64,000 nt of DNA from Collimonas sp. OK242 (GTDB lineage: Bacteria > Pseudomonadota > Gammaproteobacteria > Burkholderiales > Burkholderiaceae_D): the NCBI RefSeq assembly GCF_900107095.1, contig NZ_FNOR01000018.1:49250-113249 (forward strand), given 5' to 3'. Of this stretch, positions 25,647 to 33,027 are shown piece by piece. The notes under the pieces are model-generated. The model had not been told where the DNA came from. It saw nothing but the letters and a program-made list of their open reading frames with translations, and did not search any database. How positions within the stretch are numbered: position 1 is the stretch's first letter; each line of letters opens with the position of its first letter. Made by a program: the position numbers and the translations under genes.

Positions 25647-26516
25647 ATGGAATGCCCTTACAACCCAACCACGCCGCCGACGCCGCAAACGCCATCCACC
25701 GAATGGCACGATGCCAAGATGGACTTTAGCGAATCGATGAGCTACGGCGATTACCTGGCTCTCGGCCAGGTGCTGTCGGCGCAACACCCGCGCTCGCCGA
25801 ATCACAACGAGATGCTGTTCATCATTCAGCATCAAACCAGCGAACTGTGGATGAAGCTGATGCTGCACGAGTTGCACGCAGTGCGCGAACATTTGCGCAG
25901 CGGCGATCTGCCGCCGGCATTCAAGATGCTGTCGCGGGTAGCGCGGATCATGGATCAACTGGTGCATGCCTGGGACGTGCTGGCGACCATGACGCCGCCG
26001 GAATACACGGCGATCCGCCCTTATCTGGGCAGTTCGTCGGGCTTCCAGTCATATCAATACCGGGAAATAGAATTCCTGCTTGGCAACAAGAATGCAGCCC
26101 TGCTGGAAGTCCACAGCAGCGCCGCCGAAGCCCATGCGCGACTGAGTGCGGCGCTCTCGACGCCATCCATCTACGACGAGGCGATCACGTTGTTGGCACG
26201 CGCCGGCATGCCGATCGATGCCGACCGCCTGGCGGCAGACTGGACCCTTCCGACCACGGCGAATGCGTCGGTGCAAAGCGGCTGGCTGGCCGTATATCAA
26301 GCGCCCGAGACTCATTGGGCGCTGTATGAGCTGGCGGAAAAACTGGTCGACCTGGAAACTGCATTCCGCTTCTGGCGCTTCCGCCATGTCACCACCGTGG
26401 AGCGCATTATCGGCTTCAAAACCGGCACCGGCGGTACTGCGGGCGTCAGCTATCTGAGGAAAATGCTGGATGTGGTGCTGTTTCCGGAACTGTTTGCGTT
26501 GCGCACGACGCTTTAA
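25647..26516 (+). CDS. kynA: Tryptophan 2,3-dioxygenase
   Basis: Heme dioxygenase that opens the indole ring of L-tryptophan to N-formylkynurenine. The 289-residue length is normal. Seen: [57 protein letters not shown] (substrate-binding Phe/Tyr/Arg) and [20 protein letters not shown], which holds the proximal heme His. Its product needs the formamidase whose gene is deleted upstream, so the pathway in this cluster is incomplete unless another formamidase exists. The 3' end overlaps a truncated LysR gene on the other strand by 4 bp. Confidence 0.97.
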   Translation: MECPYNPTTPPTPQTPSTEWHDAKMDFSESMSYGDYLALGQVLSAQHPRSPNHNEMLFIIQHQTSELWMKLMLHELHAVREHLRSGDLPPAFKMLSRVARIMDQLVHAWDVLATMTPPEYTAIRPYLGSSSGFQSYQYREIEFLLGNKNAALLEVHSSAAEAHARLSAALSTPSIYDEAITLLARAGMPIDADRLAADWTLPTTANASVQSGWLAVYQAPETHWALYELAEKLVDLETAFRFWRFRHVTTVERIIGFKTGTGGTAGVSYLRKMLDVVLFPELFALRTTL

Positions 26517-26821
26517 TCCGATGACTGGATTTCATTAATAAGATATTTGACAAAGACATTCACAGCGGCCGGCAAAGCACGTCCGGCCATGGTTTGCACT
26601 TGCAAACTGCGTTGCCGGAACTCAGGTTCTGCCATGGCAATCAACACCAGTCCGTCCGCACGCGCCCGGCTGTGCACCGCGAGATAGCCGCATAAAGCGA
26701 CGGCGTCGGGCGACATTTGCGTAAAACGGTATACCGCCCCCAGCGATTGGCTAGTAAAAGCCGGCGCAAAGCTCAGTCCGCGAAAACTGCAGGCGATATC
26801 GAACAATTGCCGCTTAGTCAT
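26513..26821 (-). pseudogene. 5'-truncated LysR-family regulator gene
   Basis: The 102-residue frame matches only the last part of a LysR effector-binding domain: SFAPAFTSQSLGAVYRF, VALCGYLAVHSRARADGLVL, and IAMAEPEFRQRSLQVQTMAG, the last being typical of the C-terminus of the group with the LNQRxxQVQT motif. The N-terminal HTH and half of the sensor domain are missing and no upstream sequence restores them. It is unlikely to be functional. Confidence 0.7.
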
Positions 26822-26888
26822 ACAGTCCTGATCAATTAACCCGGATTTATCTCCGCACGGTCATCAGCACGTAACAATGCACGGCTAC

Positions 26889-26906
26889 GATGTAAACGTT
26901 TACATC
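26889..26906. promoter_or_regulatory. Perfect 18-bp LacI-type operator
   Basis: GATGTAAACGTTTACATC is a perfect palindrome centred on CG, the classical form of LacI/PurR-family operators. It ends 15 bp before the GTG I take as the start of the LacI gene, so it probably mediates autoregulation and control of the importer operon. Confidence 0.8.
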
Positions 26907-26921
26907 AGAAGTTATTGCATT

Positions 26922-27950
26922 GTGCGTCCATCCATCAAACAGGTTGCCCTGGAAGCCGGCGTATCCATCGCCACGGTGTCACGTCTGCTGAACAAGCCGG
27001 ACTCGGTCAGCATCGATACCGCCAGCAAGGTGAACCAGGCAATTGAGATGCTCGGTTTTCGGCCGAATTTCACCGGACGCAATTTACGCGCCGGACGTTC
27101 GCATACGGTTGGCGTGGTGGTGCCGACGCTGTCCAACACGGTGTTCGCGCAATGCCTGCAAGGGGCGGAAATGGCAGCGCGGCAGCTGGATTATTCGGTC
27201 ATGTTTACTGCCACCGAATATCGTCAGCAGGATGAATCGGCGGCGGTGGAATTGCTGCTGGCGCACCGTGTCGACGGCGTCATTCTCACCGTCAATGACG
27301 CCGACGCCAGCAGCACCCTCGATGTGCTGGACCGCGAACGGATTCCTTACGTATTGGTGTACAACCAGCCGCAACTGAGCGCGCGGCCATCGGTGTCTGT
27401 CGATAACCGGGCCGCCGCACGCGACGCCGTAACGCACTTGATCAAGCTCGGCCATACGCGCATTCAGATGCTGGCCGGGCAATTTCATGCTTCTGATCGT
27501 GCTCTGCAACGCTATCATGGCTATCGGCAGGCGATGCACGAACACGGACTGCAGGCGCTAACGCCAATCGAGGTGCCTCGCCATACCTACACCGAACTTT
27601 GCTACGGATACCTGCAAACCTTCCGCGATCCCTTGCAGCGACCAAGCGCGCTGTTTTGTTCCAACGATTTGCTGGCGCTCAGCGCCATGCGCGATCTGCG
27701 TGCACTTGGCTTGCGCGTGCCGGACGATGTGTCGGTGATGGGCTTCGACGGCATCCCGCTGGGTGAGCTGATGGATCCGATGCTGAGCAGCGTCGCCCAG
27801 CCATCCGAGCAAATCGGCGAGCTGGCGCTGCGTACGCTGGTGCGCGCGATTGAGGGGCCGCAAGACGGCCAGGCGCCCGCAGCCACGCAGATATTGCCTC
27901 ACACCGTCCGTTTAGGCGGCTCGGTCAGACCCTTTAAATCCCGCAGTTAA
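26922..27950 (+). CDS. LacI-family transcriptional regulator
   Basis: About 342 residues. N-terminal HTH PSIKQVALEAGVSIATVSRL with hinge FRPNFTGRNLRAGRSHTVGV, then a periplasmic-binding-protein-like sensor domain (VGVVVPTLSNTVFAQCL, VDGVILTVNDADAS, PSALFCSNDLLALSAMRDL, PDDVSVMGFDGIPLGELMDP). I choose GTG 26922 because the frame opens with RPSIKQVA there and because a perfect operator lies between it and the ATG at 26877, which is also in frame. It is 19 bp ahead of the binding-protein gene, hence likely local repressor of the importer operon. Effector unknown. Confidence 0.9.
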   Translation: MRPSIKQVALEAGVSIATVSRLLNKPDSVSIDTASKVNQAIEMLGFRPNFTGRNLRAGRSHTVGVVVPTLSNTVFAQCLQGAEMAARQLDYSVMFTATEYRQQDESAAVELLLAHRVDGVILTVNDADASSTLDVLDRERIPYVLVYNQPQLSARPSVSVDNRAAARDAVTHLIKLGHTRIQMLAGQFHASDRALQRYHGYRQAMHEHGLQALTPIEVPRHTYTELCYGYLQTFRDPLQRPSALFCSNDLLALSAMRDLRALGLRVPDDVSVMGFDGIPLGELMDPMLSSVAQPSEQIGELALRTLVRAIEGPQDGQAPAATQILPHTVRLGGSVRPFKSRS

Positions 27951-27969
27951 ATTCAAGAAAGGAACAAGC

Positions 27970-28977
27970 ATGCGCTTAGCACGTGTTTTCCATGCGATGA
28001 TCGCCGCTGCCGCCCTGGCCGCTTCGGTCCACGCCTCGGCACAGAATGCGATTTGCTACAACTGTCCGCCCGAATGGGCCGACTGGGCAACGCAAATCAA
28101 AACCATCAAGGACAAGACCGGCATCACCGTACCGCCGGATAACAAGAACAGCGGACAATCGCTATCACAGATCATTGCCGAAAAAGCCAGCCCGGTGGCC
28201 GACTTTACCTATGTCGGGGTGACCTTTGGCATCGAAGCGAAGAAAAGCGATGTGATCACGCCCTACAAACCGGCCGGCTGGAATGATATCCCGAACGACC
28301 TGAAAGACCCCGACGGCTATTGGTTCACGATTCATTCCGGCACCATGGGGCTGATGGTGAATGTCGATGCGCTCAAGGGCAAGCCGGTACCGCGTTCCTG
28401 GCAGGATCTGCTGAAGCCGGAGTACAAGGGGCTGATCGGCTATCTCGATCCGGCCAGCGCGTTTGTCGGGTATGTCGGTGCGGTGGCGATCAACCAGGCG
28501 CTGGGCGGAACGCTGGATAATTTCACGCCAGGCATCAACTACTTCAAGGCGCTGCAAAAAAATCAGCCGCTGGTGCCAAAGCAGACTTCGTATGCACGTC
28601 TGCTATCGGGCGAGATTCCTATCCTGTTCGGCTATGACTTCGATGCCTATCGCGCCAGATACAAAGACAAGGCCAACGTCGCTTTCGTGATTCCCAGCGA
28701 AGGAACTGTCACGGTGCCGTACGTTGTCAGCCTGGTGAAAAATGGTCCGAATCCGGCCAATGCCAAGAAGGTGCTGGATTTCCTGCTGTCCAACGAAGGG
28801 CAGGCGATCTGGGCCAATGCCTATCTGCGGCCGGTGCGTGCCTCCGCCATTTCCAAGGAAGCGCAAGCGCATTTTTTGCCGGCGACGGAATATGCCCGCG
28901 CCAAGTCAGTCGACTACGGCAAGATGGCCGAAGTCCAGCGCAAGTTCAGCGAGCGCTATCAGGCTGAAGTGCGGTGA
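27970..28977 (+). CDS. ABC transporter periplasmic substrate-binding protein
   Basis: A 335-residue exported protein with signal peptide MRLARVFHAMIAAAALAASV, cleaved after HASAQ. The mature part follows the two-lobed pattern of the Fe3+/spermidine/phosphonate-type binding proteins (PotD/AfuA group): GITVPPDNKNSGQSLSQII, SGTMGLMVNVDALKGKPVPR SWQDLLKPEYKG, IPSEGTVTVPYVVSLVKNGP and KVLDFLLSNEGQAIWANAYL. A Cys pair (CYNC) lies at the start of the mature protein. First structural gene after the LacI regulator, overlapping the next gene by 4 bp. The ligand may be an organophosphorus compound, judged only from the phosphodiesterase at the end of the operon. Confidence 0.87.
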   Translation: MRLARVFHAMIAAAALAASVHASAQNAICYNCPPEWADWATQIKTIKDKTGITVPPDNKNSGQSLSQIIAEKASPVADFTYVGVTFGIEAKKSDVITPYKPAGWNDIPNDLKDPDGYWFTIHSGTMGLMVNVDALKGKPVPRSWQDLLKPEYKGLIGYLDPASAFVGYVGAVAINQALGGTLDNFTPGINYFKALQKNQPLVPKQTSYARLLSGEIPILFGYDFDAYRARYKDKANVAFVIPSEGTVTVPYVVSLVKNGPNPANAKKVLDFLLSNEGQAIWANAYLRPVRASAISKEAQAHFLPATEYARAKSVDYGKMAEVQRKFSERYQAEVR

Positions 28978-29819
28978 ACATGCATTTATCGAAACGGCGA
29001 GCACAACCGGGGCGCGCGATTTATCTATTGTTTGCTGCGCCCGGCTTGACGCTGTTCCTCGCGTTCTGGCTGCTGCCCATGCTGCGGCTGGTCGAGGTGG
29101 GGGCAAGCGGGCCTGGCGGCGCAGCCGCCTATCTCGCGGTACTGACCAATCGTCACTATTTCATGAGCCTGGTGTCGACGCTGCTGTTGTCGGCGGCGGT
29201 CACCCTGGCGACATTGTCGATTGCCGCGCTGGTCGGGCTGTTCCTGCAGCGCAATCGCTTTCCTGGCAAGGCGATCCTCCTGTCCATGCTGACTTTCCCT
29301 CTAGCGTTTCCCGGCGTGGTGGTTGGCTTCATGGTGATCATGCTGGCGGGCAGGCAAGGCTTGATCGGCGTGCTCAGCAACTGGCTGTTCGGCGATTCCT
29401 GGGTGTTCGCCTATTCGCTAGGAGGTTTGTTCCTTGGCTATCTCTATTTTTCGATTCCGCGCGTGATTCTGACCGTGATGGCGGCGGCGGAAAAGCTTGA
29501 TCCTGCCCTGGAAGAAGCCGCACGCTCGTTGGGCGCCAATCCGCTGCGGATTTTCGTCGATGTGGTGTTGCCGGCCTTGTCGCCTGCACTGGTTTCGTCA
29601 GGCGCGATCTGTTTCGCCACCAGCGTCGGCGCGTTCGGCACCGCATTCACGCTGGCGACCAATATTGATGTATTGCCGATGGCGATCTATAACGAATTCA
29701 CCAGCTATGCCAATTTCTCGATGGCGGCGGCGCTGTCGATTGTGCTGGGGGTGGTGACCTGGCTGGTATTGGCCGTAGCGCGCTCATGGTCCGGCAATGC
29801 GGCAGGAGCGGCGGCATGA
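28974..29819 (+). CDS. ABC transporter permease 1
   Basis: A 281-residue inner-membrane protein with six hydrophobic segments and the EAA loop EEAARSLGANPLRIFVDVVL PALSP, the contact for the ATPase. It starts with GTG 28974 in a 4-bp overlap with the binding-protein stop (ATG 28980 is the alternative). It forms a heterodimer with the next permease. Sequence matches the CysTW/PotBC class of permeases that work with PotD-type binding proteins. Confidence 0.9.
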   Translation: MNMHLSKRRAQPGRAIYLLFAAPGLTLFLAFWLLPMLRLVEVGASGPGGAAAYLAVLTNRHYFMSLVSTLLLSAAVTLATLSIAALVGLFLQRNRFPGKAILLSMLTFPLAFPGVVVGFMVIMLAGRQGLIGVLSNWLFGDSWVFAYSLGGLFLGYLYFSIPRVILTVMAAAEKLDPALEEAARSLGANPLRIFVDVVLPALSPALVSSGAICFATSVGAFGTAFTLATNIDVLPMAIYNEFTSYANFSMAAALSIVLGVVTWLVLAVARSWSGNAAGAAA

Positions 29820-30619
29820 AGCGCTCTCTCCGCTTTTACATTCAACTCGCCTTCACCTTACTGGTGTGCGCGTTCCTGATCGTGCCGATCGCGCTGTCGA
29901 TGCTGGCGGGTGTCACCGATAATTTTTTCATCGGTTTGTCCAGTGGATTCACGCTGCGTTGGGTGGCGCAAGTCTGGGATACGTATCAGCTGACCATCTG
30001 GCGTTCGATTGCGATTGCACTGACCTGCCTGGCCGTCACCACGGTGGCCGGCGTGCCCTTGGCCTATATGCTGGCGCGTTACGAAGGCGGCAACAGCCGC
30101 CTGGCGCGGGCGATCGAGGAGTTGCTGATGATGCCCGTAGCGGTGCCGGGACTGGCCACAGCGCTGGCCCTGATCATGGCCTACGGCCAGTATCGCGGAT
30201 TTCGCGGCAGCGCCCTGTTCATCCTGGTCGGTCATGTGCTGTTTACGCTGCCGTTCATGGTGCGGCCGGTGCTGGCGGTGATGCAGTCGTCGCAGCTGTC
30301 GGTGCTGGAGGAAGCTGCCGCCAGCCTCGGCGCCGGACTGGGCCAGCGCTTTTTCGGCGTGGTGATTCCCAACGTATTCTCCGGCATCCTGGCCGGCGCG
30401 CTGATGGTGGTGACCCTGTCGATAGGCGAATTCAACATCACCTGGATGCTGCATACGCCGCTGACGATGACCTTGCCGGTCGGCCTGGCCGACAGCTATG
30501 CGTCAATGCGCCTGGAAGTCGGCTCCGCCTATACGCTGATTTTTTTCCTGATGATCATTCCGCTGCTGATCGCCATGCAATGGCTGACGCACACCACACA
30601 ATCAAGAGTCCGTTTATGA
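29816..30619 (+). CDS. ABC transporter permease 2
   Basis: A 267-residue second permease with an N-terminal helix (FYIQLAFTLLVCAFLIVPIA) and the EAA motif LEEAAASLGAGLGQRFFGVV. ATG 29816 overlaps the previous stop as ATGA and is preceded by AGGAG. The frame also extends upstream without an ATG to 29786, but that would intrude into permease 1. Same operon as the binding protein and the ATPase. Confidence 0.9.
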   Translation: MKRSLRFYIQLAFTLLVCAFLIVPIALSMLAGVTDNFFIGLSSGFTLRWVAQVWDTYQLTIWRSIAIALTCLAVTTVAGVPLAYMLARYEGGNSRLARAIEELLMMPVAVPGLATALALIMAYGQYRGFRGSALFILVGHVLFTLPFMVRPVLAVMQSSQLSVLEEAAASLGAGLGQRFFGVVIPNVFSGILAGALMVVTLSIGEFNITWMLHTPLTMTLPVGLADSYASMRLEVGSAYTLIFFLMIIPLLIAMQWLTHTTQSRVRL

Positions 30620-31677
30620 AGAATGCCGTTTCCATTCAACTGCTCCAATGCAGCAAGACCTTCGCCAACGGTGCGCAGGCGCTGCAACCGCTGGATCTGG
30701 AAATCCAGCCGGGGGAAACCGTCGTGCTGCTGGGGCCTTCGGGTTGCGGCAAGACCACGACCTTGCGCCTGATCGCCGGACTGGAATTCCCCGATGCCGG
30801 CGGCCGTGTCCTGTTTGGCGGCGAAGACGTGACGACCTTGCCGATAGAGCGGCGCGGCGTCGGCATGGTGTTTCAGAACTACGCTTTATTTCCGAATATG
30901 ACGGTCGGCGAAAACATCGCCTACGGCTTGAAAATCCGCAAAATCCCCGCTGCGGAACGCCTCGCGAAAATCGAGGCGCTGCTGGAGATGGTGCATCTGC
31001 AGGGACTGGGACAGCGCCGCATTGATCAGCTATCCGGCGGCCAGAAGCAGCGAGTGGCGCTGGCCCGGGCACTGGCGGTCGAACCACGGGTATTGCTGCT
31101 GGACGAACCGTTGACTGCATTGGACGCCAAGTTGCGTGAAACCCTGCGCGCGGATCTGAACCAGCTGCTGCGCAAGCTCGGCATCACCGCGATCTATGTG
31201 ACGCACGATCAGAGCGAAGCCATGGCGCTGGGGGACAGGGTAGTGGTGATGGAACGCGGCAAGATCGCGCAAATCGGCAGCCCGCGGGACATCTACTACC
31301 GTCCCGCCAGCCATTTCGTGGCCGAATTCATTGGCACGATGAACCGGGTTACAGGCAGCACGCAAGATGGCCAACTGCGATTTTCCGGAGGCGTTCTGCC
31401 ATTTAATCCATCCTCATCCGAGCATGCGGCGACGCTGATGTTTCGGCCGGAAGACGTCGAAGTCGTCACCGATGGCGCGCACGCCGCGAACATGCATGGC
31501 GCGGTGTTGTCGACTTTCTTCCTGGGCGACCGCACGCGCCTGGTAATCGACATCGGCACTGAACAGCCGGTCATAGTCGATACGGGAAGACGCGCATCCT
31601 GGCAGGCAGGCGAGCGCATCGCATTGCACGTCCCGCAACATGCGCTGCTGCATTTTGGAGACGGAGTGCCGGCATGA
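30616..31677 (+). CDS. ABC transporter ATP-binding protein
   Basis: A 353-residue importer ATPase. Walker A GPSGCGKTT, Q-loop VFQNYALFPNMTV, signature QLSGGQKQRVALARAL, Walker B RVLLLDEPLTALD, D-loop and switch His (YVTHDQSEAMAL) are all present. A C-terminal TOBE-like regulatory domain follows (MFRPEDVEVVTDG). ATG 30616 overlaps the permease 2 stop as ATGA. A far upstream start in the same frame lies inside permease 2 and is rejected. Confidence 0.93.
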   Translation: MKNAVSIQLLQCSKTFANGAQALQPLDLEIQPGETVVLLGPSGCGKTTTLRLIAGLEFPDAGGRVLFGGEDVTTLPIERRGVGMVFQNYALFPNMTVGENIAYGLKIRKIPAAERLAKIEALLEMVHLQGLGQRRIDQLSGGQKQRVALARALAVEPRVLLLDEPLTALDAKLRETLRADLNQLLRKLGITAIYVTHDQSEAMALGDRVVVMERGKIAQIGSPRDIYYRPASHFVAEFIGTMNRVTGSTQDGQLRFSGGVLPFNPSSSEHAATLMFRPEDVEVVTDGAHAANMHGAVLSTFFLGDRTRLVIDIGTEQPVIVDTGRRASWQAGERIALHVPQHALLHFGDGVPA

Positions 31678-32492
31678 TTCTTTGTCAGATCTCCGATTTG
31701 CATATCAAGGCGCATGGCAAGAAGTCGTATCGTATCGTCGATACAGCGGACAGCCTGCGCCGTTGCGTGGATCAGATCAACCAGCTAAGGCAGCGGCCCG
31801 ACGCAGTGGTGGTGACCGGCGACCTGGTCGATTTCGGCTTGCCGGAAGAGTACGCATTCCTGCGCCGGCTGCTGCAGCCGTTGGCCATGCCTTTTTACCT
31901 GTTGCCGGGCAATCACGATGAGCGCAGGGCATTGCGTGCGGCGTTTCCCGATCACGCCTATCTGCAGCAGGGCGGTGAGCGCATCGAATACGTGATCGAC
32001 GATCATCCGCTGCGCATCGTTGCGCTGGATAGCGTGATCCCACAAGCCAGCAGCGGCGCCCTGGCTGCGGCCAGCCTGCTATGGCTGGACCAGATATTGC
32101 AGATGCAGCCGGAGCGGCCGACCGTGATCGTGATGCACCATCCGCCGTTCAATACCGGCATCGGCCATATGGACCGGATCGGCCTGGCCGACGCGCCGGC
32201 ATTGGCGGCCGTGGTGCGCCGCCATCCGCAAGTGGAGCGCATTCTGTGCGGGCACCTGCATCGCCCCATCCAGGCGCGTTTCGGCGGCACCATTGCATCG
32301 ACCTGTCCCGGCGTCGCGCATCAGGTGGTGTTGGATCTCAGTCCGCAGGCGGCGTCGCAATTCGTGATGGAGCCGCCGGCGTTCCAGTTGCATCTGTGGG
32401 ACGCGCAGTCCGGACTGATCAGCCATACCGCGTATATCGGCGAGTTTGACGGGCCATATCCGTTCTATAACGGCGACGACCTGATCGACTGA
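31674..32492 (+). CDS. GpdQ-like class III metallophosphodiesterase
   Basis: A 272-residue dinuclear metal phosphodiesterase. The five family motifs are present: ISDLHI, VVTGDLVDFG, LPGNHDERR, VIVMHHPP and ILCGHLHRP. Motif wording and overall length (about 272) resemble glycerophosphodiesterase GpdQ more than cAMP-specific CpdA: RPDAVVVTGDLVDFGLPEEY and the loop HMDRIGLAD are notably GpdQ-like. It overlaps the ATPase stop by 4 bp, so it is a fixed part of the importer operon. A cytoplasmic role in splitting an imported phosphodiester (for instance glycerophosphoethanolamine-type) is my inference. A cAMP phosphodiesterase is the alternative. Confidence 0.85.
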   Translation: MILCQISDLHIKAHGKKSYRIVDTADSLRRCVDQINQLRQRPDAVVVTGDLVDFGLPEEYAFLRRLLQPLAMPFYLLPGNHDERRALRAAFPDHAYLQQGGERIEYVIDDHPLRIVALDSVIPQASSGALAAASLLWLDQILQMQPERPTVIVMHHPPFNTGIGHMDRIGLADAPALAAVVRRHPQVERILCGHLHRPIQARFGGTIASTCPGVAHQVVLDLSPQAASQFVMEPPAFQLHLWDAQSGLISHTAYIGEFDGPYPFYNGDDLID

Positions 32493-33027
32493 GGCAGCTC
32501 GTTCATTCATATCGGCGAGCAAGATTATTGCCGGTTCTTGAGGACTCTCTTGTCCCGACCAAAGTCGGGCAAGATTCACACTTGCTGGATCATGCGGCAT
32601 TGCCAAGCGGCAACCGTGAGCCGGCACCGTATCGGACGCCGGCCCCTCCTCCGCTCACTACGCACCCTTCTTTCACGCAATATCCCGCCCTACGTCCTTG
32701 GCTTAAAAAATTGCCAATTTGATATACAAATCCTTCCAAAGAGAGCCAAAACAGGCCGCAAAATATCTCGTTGACATCAATAAGAAAGAAAAATACCATT
32801 CATTGTCTTGATATTGTGTAGTTTTACTACTTTTATAACTTTACTACATTCTATCAAGCGCGTATCACCGCCACCCCCGTATTGCTCACAGTTTCTTGTG
32901 ATTTTTTTTGCATAAAAGTGATATTCAAAACCGCCTTGTCTCGAATAGCGGCCTGAGTTAATTGGTTGCCGGAGGTCATGGGGCGGATCCTTTTTTAACT
33001 AGAAGAGCAGTATTGCAGGAGACAAAC
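32493..33027. other. Intergenic region with operon-end hairpin and glucoamylase promoter
   Basis: No supported gene. A hairpin at 32549-32572 (CCCGAC/GTCGGG stem flanked by CTTG/CAAG, loop CAAA) probably ends the importer operon. The part from 32750 to 32930 is markedly AT-rich and should hold the promoter of the glucoamylase gene. Confidence 0.5.
32549..32572 (+). terminator. Hairpin after the importer operon
   Basis: CTTG-T-CCCGAC, loop CAAA, GTCGGG-CAAG. The stem is 10 bp with one bulged base, ~57 bp beyond the phosphodiesterase stop. It has no strong T-run. Confidence 0.45.

Noticed and set aside
29959..30615. Upstream extension of the ABC ATPase frame (572 codons in total)
   Set aside because: The extra 219 codons overlap permease 2 out of frame and have no domain. 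ATG 30616 with ATGA coupling gives the normal ATPase length.
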